From Crystallibacter permensis (lineage in GTDB: Bacteria > Actinomycetota > Actinomycetes > Actinomycetales > Micrococcaceae): 64,000 bases of DNA. Below, piece after piece: positions 8,089 through 15,453 of the stretch. A model generated the notes under the pieces. The model was not told the origin of the DNA, searched no databases, and saw only the letters and a list, made by a program, of their open reading frames with translations. Every line of letters begins with the position of its first letter. The stretch's first letter is position 1. The DNA lies in NCBI RefSeq assembly GCF_025960875.1, contig NZ_JAODLR010000023.1, forward strand, positions 1 through 64,000, read 5' to 3'. The position numbers and the translations under genes are program-made.

Positions 8089-8871
8089 TTAGCCGTTGGG
8101 GCGGATGAAGACCGGGCCCGAACCGATGTAAGCATCGGCCAGCGCCGTCGTGTAACCGGTCCAGCCACCATGGATGGCCTGGCCGTTGCCCACGTAGATC
8201 GCGATGTGCGGCACACCGGCACCAGCATCGTCGTAATAGATCATGTCGCCCGGCTGCGGCGTCGAAACCTGGGTACCGTACGCCATGAACTGCGCCGGAG
8301 CCAGATCGCCCACGGAGATACCGGCCGAACGCAGCGCGTTCTCGACCATCGCGGTGCAGTCCTGCGACACACCGATCTGGCCGTAAGCCGACGCCACCAA
8401 CGCGGCACCAATACCGCTGGCAGCAACATCAGCCTTCGCCTCCGGCTTCGGGGCCTCCTCGGCCTTCTCAACCGGAGCGACAGCCTTCTCAGCGGCTTCC
8501 TCAACCACCGGAGCAACTTCCTCGGCCACAGCCTCAACCACGGGCTCCGGCTCTTCAACCACCGGAGCAGCCGTCGAGGTCACACCCGAACGCTCAAGAT
8601 CCAGCTCAACAGCAGCAGAAGCCTGCACAGCCTCAACCTGCACCCGCGATGGAGCCGCAGCAGCAGCCTGGACCGAAGCTTCACGCTCAATATTGGTCGC
8701 CTGCGCCGGAACGCCGACAGAAAGAACCAGACCGGACGCGGCAGCAATCACAGCAGCCTGGCGGCCCACGGAACCGGCATTCGAAGAAACAGCCTTGGAA
8801 ATACTCTCCAACGGGCTAGTACGGACGGGCGCAGCACGGTGGCGGCCCAAAGCAGCAGTGTTCTTAGACAC
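8089..8871 (-). CDS. Secreted NlpC/P60 peptidoglycan hydrolase, copy B
   Basis: Encodes exactly the same 260 residues as the gene at 6722: signal region, acidic Val/Glu/Pro/Ala linker, NlpC/P60 domain with Cys172 and the HIAIYVGN histidine. The only nucleotide change in the coding region is TGC here against TGT in copy A, in the codon of the catalytic cysteine. It has its own riboswitch, promoter and terminator, so it should be an independent transcription unit. The most likely consequence of having both is gene dosage. Confidence 0.92.
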   Translation of the reverse strand: MSKNTAALGRHRAAPVRTSPLESISKAVSSNAGSVGRQAAVIAAASGLVLSVGVPAQATNIEREASVQAAAAAPSRVQVEAVQASAAVELDLERSGVTSTAAPVVEEPEPVVEAVAEEVAPVVEEAAEKAVAPVEKAEEAPKPEAKADVAASGIGAALVASAYGQIGVSQDCTAMVENALRSAGISVGDLAPAQFMAYGTQVSTPQPGDMIYYDDAGAGVPHIAIYVGNGQAIHGGWTGYTTALADAYIGSGPVFIRPNG

Positions 8872-8890
8872 GAGTGATTACCTCTCCCAA

Positions 8891-9071
8891 TGCCTGCGAG
8901 GTGAGCTGTCGGGTTCGGATGGGAGTCATCCGGCCATGGAAGCCCCGGCCTCAGCCAAGAACAACCACGACTTAACCCCAAGGGCCTCCTAAGAAGCCCG
9001 GAAGTTGGTTCCCCCGCCTCTGCCATGCGAAATCGTTGCGAACGGACCCCGGGAAGTGGCAGAGCTAGGCA
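8891..9071 (-). promoter_or_regulatory. ydaO-type (cyclic di-AMP) riboswitch, copy B
   Basis: Identical in sequence to the aptamer at 7524-7704 and placed the same way before the hydrolase start. P1 arms are at 9067-9071 and 8891-8895. The block with CCGAACCCGACAGCT is the strongest family signature. Confidence 0.9.
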
Positions 9072-9121
9072 ATCCACCCGGAGGTACCAAACCATGTTCC
9101 GGTTTTCGGCACGGGTTCGAC

Positions 9122-9148
9122 ACTATAACGTTTCATCATCCAAGTCAC
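9122..9148 (-). promoter_or_regulatory. Candidate promoter of hydrolase copy B
   Basis: Minus strand: GTGACT (9143-9148), 15-base gap, TATAGT (9122-9127). It lies just outside the near-perfect duplicated block, yet spacing and hexamers match those of copy A. Conserved 20-mer AAGTCACATTCCGATCACGG at 9142-9161 overlaps the upstream element. Confidence 0.5.
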
Positions 9149-9177
9149 ATTCCGATCACGGAATGGTGTGCCTTTGG

Positions 9178-9975
9178 TTACAGCCAGCCCTTGGGGTCGA
9201 CCATGTCGCCATTGACAACTACCTCAAAGTGGAGGTGACAGCCGGTGGAATTACCGGTCGTACCGCTTTGGGCCAACAGATCCCCACGGCTGACAGTGTC
9301 GCCGATCTTGGCGCTGATGCTTGTCAGGTGGTTGTAGGTGGTCTCCAGGCCGTTGCCGTGGTCCACTACTACGCGGTTGCCGTAGCCGCCGAACCAGCCG
9401 GCTTCCTTAACCGTGCCGCCGGCGGCCGAGTAGACCGGCGAGCCACAGGCTGCGCCGTAGTCCTGGCCGGTATGCATTTCACCCGCATATCCGGTCACGG
9501 GATTAACCCGCATACCGAACGGTGAGGTCATCTTCATGCTCTCCATGTCCATCGGCTGGGACAGGGTGCCCTCACTGCTGACGGCCTTGGCATCGCTGCC
9601 GGATGCCACCATGACCTGTTCGAGCTTAGTGTCCGGATCGAAATTGCTTGTCAGGCCGGCACGCTGGAAGTGCAGATCAACTTCCGCTGCCGCGGTTACG
9701 GGCGCTGCAGCCACGGCAGCGACCTCGGCCGCTGCAGTATCAACGGCCGGTTCGCCGGACGCTGAGGCACCTGCAGTGGTGGGCAGCAGGACAGTAAGTG
9801 CCATGCCGGATGCGGTTGCCACAATGGCGGCCTTGTGGCCTGCACCGCGGACCACTGCAGCAGCGGGCGATGGAGCAGCTTCGGCGCGTCGACGGCCGGT
9901 GCTTCCTGAACGCGGCCGCGACCTACCTGCCGGGGCGGCCGAACGACGCCGTCCCGTGGCTCTTTGTTCTGACAA
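9178..9975 (-). CDS. Secreted M23 (LytM-type) peptidoglycan endopeptidase
   Basis: 265 residues, TTG start behind GGAGAGGGAAG. A basic N-terminus (about 1-45) and hydrophobic segment ending in TTAGASA act as signal or anchor. The M23 domain has its zinc ligands in HTGQDYG and HLHFE, plus NPVTGYAGEMH; these enzymes cleave peptide cross-bridges in peptidoglycan. A short stretch before the domain, EVDLHFQRAGLTS, resembles VELDLERSGVTS in the neighbouring NlpC/P60 proteins. Its own, sequence-divergent ydaO-type riboswitch precedes it, making three cyclic di-AMP-controlled hydrolases in a row. Confidence 0.93.
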   Translation of the reverse strand: MSEQRATGRRRSAAPAGRSRPRSGSTGRRRAEAAPSPAAAVVRGAGHKAAIVATASGMALTVLLPTTAGASASGEPAVDTAAAEVAAVAAAPVTAAAEVDLHFQRAGLTSNFDPDTKLEQVMVASGSDAKAVSSEGTLSQPMDMESMKMTSPFGMRVNPVTGYAGEMHTGQDYGAACGSPVYSAAGGTVKEAGWFGGYGNRVVVDHGNGLETTYNHLTSISAKIGDTVSRGDLLAQSGTTGNSTGCHLHFEVVVNGDMVDPKGWL

Positions 9976-9993
9976 AAGTCTTCCCTCTCCTAT

Positions 9994-10183
9994 AAGCCTG
10001 CGAAGTTAGCTGTCGGATTCGAGTAAGAGATAACTCGGCCACAAGACGTGCGGCATCAGCGCAATAAGCAGCTGGTACCGACATCAAGCGTGGCTTCACC
10101 CCTAGGCAGCTGGGTGGGCTGCCGATGGTGGGTCCTCCGCCCCTGTCAATGCGGGTCCCTGATCCGCTGACAGGGTTCGGCTA
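9994..10183 (-). promoter_or_regulatory. ydaO-type (cyclic di-AMP) riboswitch before M23 peptidase
   Basis: Minus strand shows TAGCC near 10183, GGGGCGGAGGACCCACC, CCTAGGGGTGAAGCC, TCGAATCCGACAGCTAAC and TTCGCAGGCT, the conserved blocks of the ydaO family, with P1 pairing between TAGCC and GGCTT. It is clearly diverged from the two upstream copies, so it is not part of the recent duplication. A TATAGT-like element lies at about 10220 (minus strand). Confidence 0.88.
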
Positions 10184-10280
10184 CGGATCAGGTGACGCCA
10201 ATGCATCGGCGTCAAGCAACAACTATAAAGGGAAACCCTTCAGAGTGATAATTCGGTTATCCACCCTGTGGACAACCCGG

Positions 10281-10997
10281 TTAAGCGTTTCCAGCTGGGG
10301 CGGAATCGAACGCCACAAAGATGTGGCCAGCCACCTCCGGCGGCAGCTCGAGGGCGCCTTCGATGCCTGGGACACGTACTGAAATGTATTCGCCAACGGT
10401 CTCCAGCTGCAGCTTGGCCCCGGGTTTCAGGCCTCCCTCATCAAGCTGCAGAAGCAGCTCCGGCTCCACCTGGATCGGCTCGGCCAGCCGGACAATGGTC
10501 ACGGTGTCCGACGGCTGGTACGTCCGCATCGCTTCTGTGAGGTTAACAACGCCGTTGATGAACTGCTCGGCCGGCTTTCCACCGAGGGCCTCGAGTCCCG
10601 GGATGGGATTCCCGTAAGGCGACACAGTAGGTTTGCCCAGCAGGTCATAGAGGCGCTGCTCCACACGCTCGCTCATCACATGCTCCCACCGGCACGCTTC
10701 GTCGTGGACATAAGCCCAGTCCAGGCCGATGACGTCCGCCAGGAGGCGTTCGGCCAGCCGGTGCTTGCGCATCACCTCGGTGGCGCGTCGCCGGCCATTC
10801 TCTGTAAGTTCCAGGTGCCGGTCGCCGGAGACAACAACCAGACCGTCACGCTCCATCCGTCCCACGGTCTGGGAAACGGTAGGTCCGGAATGGCGCAGGC
10901 GCTCCGCAATGCGGGCCCGCAGGGCAACGATGTTCTCTTCTTCCAGCTCGAGAATGGTCCGAAGGTACATCTCGGTTGTGTCGATGAGATCAGTCAC
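10281..10997 (-). CDS. ideR: Iron-dependent repressor IdeR/DtxR
   Basis: 238 residues, GTG start. The N-terminus DTTEMYLRTI with Met10, the winged helix SGPTVSQTVGRMERDGLVVV, and the metal-binding stretch HDEACRWEHVMSE (the equivalents of DtxR Cys102, Glu105, His106) match iron-sensing DtxR/IdeR rather than the manganese MntR type. NPIPGLEALG leads into a C-terminal SH3-like domain. With Fe2+ bound it should repress siderophore and iron-uptake genes; a candidate target box is seen at 30657. A palindrome at 11079 may serve autoregulation. Divergent from serC. Confidence 0.95.
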   Translation of the reverse strand: MTDLIDTTEMYLRTILELEEENIVALRARIAERLRHSGPTVSQTVGRMERDGLVVVSGDRHLELTENGRRRATEVMRKHRLAERLLADVIGLDWAYVHDEACRWEHVMSERVEQRLYDLLGKPTVSPYGNPIPGLEALGGKPAEQFINGVVNLTEAMRTYQPSDTVTIVRLAEPIQVEPELLLQLDEGGLKPGAKLQLETVGEYISVRVPGIEGALELPPEVAGHIFVAFDSAPAGNA

Positions 10998-11078
10998 TGG
11001 AATTCTTGCTCCTCAGCGCAGGTGGCGGGATAGATCCGAAAGCCGACGCACCGGCGTCGTGGTCCCCCAACAAGGTTA

Positions 11079-11095
11079 TCTTGTTTGCCGCAGGG
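11079..11095. promoter_or_regulatory. Palindrome upstream of ideR
   Basis: AACAAG-GTTAT-CTTGTT, a perfect 6-base inverted repeat with 5-base centre, 82 bases before the ideR start in the ideR-serC divergent region. It is not a canonical TTAGGTTAG iron box. An operator role is inferred from symmetry and position. Confidence 0.4.
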
Positions 11096-11257
11096 CCCGA
11101 TAATTCCCGTGTTTGCACCAGACACACGACAGATTACGGAACGCGCAGCGTCCCACGTCCATTATGCGAAATATGCGCGTCTCAACTATCGGACAGCCGG
11201 ATGCCTGCGACAGAATGTGTGGAGGTTCAATGGCGAACTGTCTAAAGATCACCGTAA

Positions 11258-12412
<1,155 letters not shown>

Positions 12413-12427
12413 CTCCCCAACTGCACC

Positions 12428-12461
12428 AACGAGGCACCCTGGTTTTCCAGGGTGCCTCGTT
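12428..12461. terminator. Bidirectional terminator, serC / MFS exporter
   Basis: Perfect 15-base arms (12428-12442 and 12447-12461) around a TTTT loop, with T-rich DNA after the right arm and A-rich before the left. Sits between two convergent genes. Confidence 0.85.
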
Positions 12462-12529
12462 GTTTGTGCGGTGCGGCATGCTCCGGGCCGGGTAGACTCT
12501 CCCACGGCCCGCGCCACGGCTCTGGCAGT

Positions 12530-13789
12530 CTACGGCCGTTGCTGCAGATAAGTGATGCGCAGCTTCCGTTTGGCAGTGCGGTCGTATTGGAAACGCATCT
12601 GCTTGGCGCGCCATGCCCAGATGAAGCCAACCAGCGCCGCGGCCAGCCCGGCAAGCGCGCCCACGCCCAGGCCCCACCGTGGTCCGAATGCGTCGGTCAC
12701 GGCGCCGACAATGGGCGCACCGATCGGGGTTCCGCCCATGAAGATAGCCATATACAGGGCCATCACGCGTCCACGCATCACTTGGTCCGTATTGGTCTGC
12801 ACGTAGGCGTTCGCACTGGTCATGATGGTCAGCGCCGAGACCCCGATGGGCACGAGAGCCAGGCCGAACAACCAGGTGTTGGGCGCCAGGGCTGCTGCTG
12901 TGCAGGAGACCGCGAAGGCTGCCGCGGCCCCGAAAATGAACCGCAGCCGGGGCCGGTCACGGCGTGCGGCGAGCAGCGATCCCATGACCGAGCCGATGGC
13001 CATGACGGACGACAGCAAGCCAAAATCGCCGGCGTGCCCGCCGAATTCGGTCCGGGCCATGGCCGCAATATAGATGGCGAAGTTCAGCCCGAAGGTTCCG
13101 ATGATGAAGATCGCCGTCATGACAATCATCAGGTCCGGCCGGCGGCGCACATAGCGGAACCCCTCGCGGATTCTGCCCTTGCCCTTGCCTGCCTTGGGCA
13201 GCGGGCGCAATTCGCTGCCGCGGATCACCAGCAGAGCTGCGATCATCGCCCCGAACGTGGCCGCGTTGATGAGGAAAACCCAGCCAGGTCCGACGGCGAC
13301 CGTGAGCACGCCCGAGACGGCCGGTCCCACCATGCGGGCCAGGTTGAAGGAAGTGCTGTTCAGCGCGACGGCGTTGGGCAGGAATTCATCGCGCACGAGC
13401 TCCGAGACAAAGGTCTGCCGGGCCGGGGCATCCACTGAGGACACCATGCCCAAGGCCAGGGCAAAGGCGTAGACGTGCCAGAGCTCCACCACGCCCGTGA
13501 TCACCATGAGACCCAGCCCGAGGCCCAGCAGCGCCATGGAAACCTGGGTGATCATGAGCAGATGGCGCCGGTTGAAGCTGTCCGCGATCAGTCCCGACCA
13601 CGGTGCCATGAGCAGCTGCGGGCCAAGCTGGAGCGCCATGACGATGCCCATGGCTGCAGCGTCCTGCTTGGTCAGGATGTCGTAAACCAGCCAGTCCTGA
13701 GCGGTCCGCTGCATCCAGGTGCCGATGTTGGAGACGATCGCCCCCACAAACCAGATGCGGTAGTTGAAGAACTGCAGCGAACGGAACAT
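12530..13789 (-). CDS. MFS exporter (EntS-like)
   Basis: 419 residues with about 12 hydrophobic segments. The NIGTWMQRTAQDWLVYDI opening and FNRRHLLM and GRVMALYM loops are typical of the MFS_3/EntS group of drug or siderophore exporters. The C-terminus is basic and cytoplasmic. Substrate unknown; a siderophore is possible since ideR is close by, but no iron box is seen before it. Start ATG at 13789 with GGAG upstream at long spacing. Confidence 0.85.
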   Translation of the reverse strand: MFRSLQFFNYRIWFVGAIVSNIGTWMQRTAQDWLVYDILTKQDAAAMGIVMALQLGPQLLMAPWSGLIADSFNRRHLLMITQVSMALLGLGLGLMVITGVVELWHVYAFALALGMVSSVDAPARQTFVSELVRDEFLPNAVALNSTSFNLARMVGPAVSGVLTVAVGPGWVFLINAATFGAMIAALLVIRGSELRPLPKAGKGKGRIREGFRYVRRRPDLMIVMTAIFIIGTFGLNFAIYIAAMARTEFGGHAGDFGLLSSVMAIGSVMGSLLAARRDRPRLRFIFGAAAAFAVSCTAAALAPNTWLFGLALVPIGVSALTIMTSANAYVQTNTDQVMRGRVMALYMAIFMGGTPIGAPIVGAVTDAFGPRWGLGVGALAGLAAALVGFIWAWRAKQMRFQYDRTAKRKLRITYLQQRP

Positions 13790-13837
13790 CTATACAGGCG
13801 CTCCTTTCTGCCGCAGATTCATGTGGGCGCGGGTGGG

Positions 13838-14506
13838 TTAGGCGGATGCCTCCGCGTTAGCCTCAGCTGGGCCGGCTTGCGAGGTAGGTTCCTCAGCCCA
13901 GGGAGCAGGGTCGGCCGCGGCCTGGTCAGCGGCCTCGACCATCGCCGGAGCGGCAGCTTCGTCTGGCTGCCCAGCTTCGGTAGCGCCATCGACGTCGTCC
14001 GCGGCTTCGTCCGAGGTCTGGCCCGCGCCGTCGTTGTTTTCGCCGTCGTTGTTTTCTTCTGCCCTGTTTTCGTCCGCGAGGCTCTCCGCTTCCGCGGCGG
14101 CCTCTTCCGGACGGACCCGCTCCGCCCACGGAACCCAGTCCGGTGACAGCAACGACTTCTCCGAGGGCAGCAGTCCGATTTCGCAGACCGTGATCTCTTT
14201 ACTCCGCGGTGCGCGCGCCAGCGAGGCGAACCACTGCCAGCCGATGTAGCCGGGGAGTTTGGATTCGAACCGGTGGACTACCAGGCGCTCGGCCTCAGCC
14301 ACCACGCCCACGTGGTCGCCGACCTGTTCTGCCGGAGCCATTTCAAGCACGCCCTGACGGGCACGGTCCACGGCAGCGGCCAGCAGTGCATCCAGTTTGG
14401 CTGGCCGCTTGGCAGCGGGCCGGCGTCGTGCCGGAGCAGTGCTTTCCGCGGCGGTGTCTACTGTCGGTTCCACTGCAGATTCCGTTTCTGTCTCAGCGCT
14501 GCTCAT
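13838..14506 (-). CDS. DUF3027 protein
   Basis: 222 residues. The first about 130 residues (KLDALLAAAVDRARQGVLE, then VVHRFESKLPGYIGWQWFASLARAPRSKEITVCEIGLLP) are the DUF3027 domain; the rest is an acidic Glu/Ala/Asp tail. Function is unknown, but the gene is conserved across actinobacteria near serC and cold-shock genes, as here. Predicted cytoplasmic and no catalytic motif seen. Lies 16 bases after the cold-shock gene's stop, so probably co-transcribed with it. Confidence 0.85.
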   Translation of the reverse strand: MSSAETETESAVEPTVDTAAESTAPARRRPAAKRPAKLDALLAAAVDRARQGVLEMAPAEQVGDHVGVVAEAERLVVHRFESKLPGYIGWQWFASLARAPRSKEITVCEIGLLPSEKSLLSPDWVPWAERVRPEEAAAEAESLADENRAEENNDGENNDGAGQTSDEAADDVDGATEAGQPDEAAAPAMVEAADQAAADPAPWAEEPTSQAGPAEANAEASA

Positions 14507-14523
14507 GTATGGACTCCGCCGGC

Positions 14524-14907
14524 TCAGACGTCCAGCTGATCCGCGACGTGGCGCAGCACGGCAGCGACCTTGGCCGAGTGTGCCTTGTCGGGATAGCGGC
14601 CCTTGCGAAGGCCGTTGGAGATGTCGTCGAGCAGCTTGATGAGGTCCTCGGTGATGATGGCCATGTCTTCCGCCGGCTTCCGGACGGCCTTCGCGACGGA
14701 CGGCTTGGCATCGATGATGCGGGCAGAAAGGGCCTGCGCTCCCCGGCGTCCCTCGGCCACGCCGAACTCCATACGGGTGCCGGCCTTGACGTCGGTGACA
14801 CCGGCCGGCAATGCGGAGGCGTGCAGGAAGACTTCCTGGCCCTCATCCGTGGCCAGGAATCCAAAACCTTTTTCCGTGTCAAACCATTTGACCTTGCCGA
14901 TGGGCAC
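14524..14907 (-). CDS. Cold-shock domain protein with C-terminal extension
   Basis: 127 residues. Residues 1-66 form a cold-shock domain with RNP1 KGFGFL and RNP2 VFLHAS, binding single-stranded RNA/DNA. An approximately 60-residue helical extension follows, as in the longer actinobacterial Csp proteins, and is absent from the 68-residue CspA at 28265. Likely an RNA chaperone whose extension adds a partner or dimer interface (inference). First gene of a pair with DUF3027. Confidence 0.9.
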   Translation of the reverse strand: MPIGKVKWFDTEKGFGFLATDEGQEVFLHASALPAGVTDVKAGTRMEFGVAEGRRGAQALSARIIDAKPSVAKAVRKPAEDMAIITEDLIKLLDDISNGLRKGRYPDKAHSAKVAAVLRHVADQLDV

Positions 14908-15082
14908 TTCAGTTACCTCGTTCTACGATTCCATTGCAGGGTAATCGCCCGCTGCTGCGCTTTTCATGTCCCGTGCAGGTTCCGGTGCCAGCGATCTGTG
15001 CTGGCTGTACGGTAACCATAGACGGGGAAGTCTCTATCTAGATTAGCTTGTTCCGACAGTCGTCCCGGACTTTGCCGGCAAC

Positions 15083-15361
15083 ATGTCCGCTGTTAGCGTT
15101 ATCTGCATGTCCGCCCCTGTTCCGTCGTCCAGTTCCGCGGCCCGCCCGGAGACGAGCAGGCTGCTGATCGCCCTGGTGAGTATTGCCGCTGTCCTATCCC
15201 TCGCGGGACTTGCCAGCCTGACCGTGATCCTGGTCAGCGCCCTCTTTGGGCACGAAGCCTGGCCCGGTTTCCTTGCCATCGCCTGGACGGGTTTCCCGGT
15301 GGCGTTCCTCTTGTTGGGTTTCCTGATCCTGCGCAGCATCCGGCGCCGGCGCAGCCTCTAA
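15083..15361 (+). CDS. Small two-span membrane protein
   Basis: Up to 92 residues; a second ATG at 15107 gives 84 and starts MSAPVPSS, which may be the true start. Two hydrophobic helices (about 26-52 and 60-82) end in a basic RRRRS tail, so both ends should be cytoplasmic. No family recognised. It lies between the cold-shock and helicase operons and points towards the latter, 92 bases before the next gene. No clear ribosome site. Confidence 0.6.
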   Translation: MSAVSVICMSAPVPSSSSAARPETSRLLIALVSIAAVLSLAGLASLTVILVSALFGHEAWPGFLAIAWTGFPVAFLLLGFLILRSIRRRRSL

Positions 15362-15453
15362 CGCGAAGTTACATCGGTCCAACCCGCTCCGGTGCTGATA
15401 CCGGCGCCTTCCCGCCGGCTTCGGGGCTTGCCGGGCGGGGTAACGTTAATCTG

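Larger units (their letters stand above)
8087..9101. repeat. Tandem duplication copy B (about 1,015 bp)
   Basis: Direct repeat of 6720-7734. Outside the block the left flanks are unrelated, while the right flank drifts through substitutions and small indels but keeps the 20-mer at 9142-9161. The one internal difference (8356) is synonymous. Confidence 0.95.

Noticed and set aside
6713-8877. Two similar plus-strand frames (about 265-278 residues) opposite the hydrolase genes
   Set aside because: They are repeated only because the real genes are duplicated; the His/Arg/Asn/Ser-rich product is an antisense artefact.
10203-10280. Possible extra promoter or operator upstream of the third riboswitch
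   Set aside because: Only a TATAGT-like hexamer is visible; the 20-mer found before the NlpC genes is absent.
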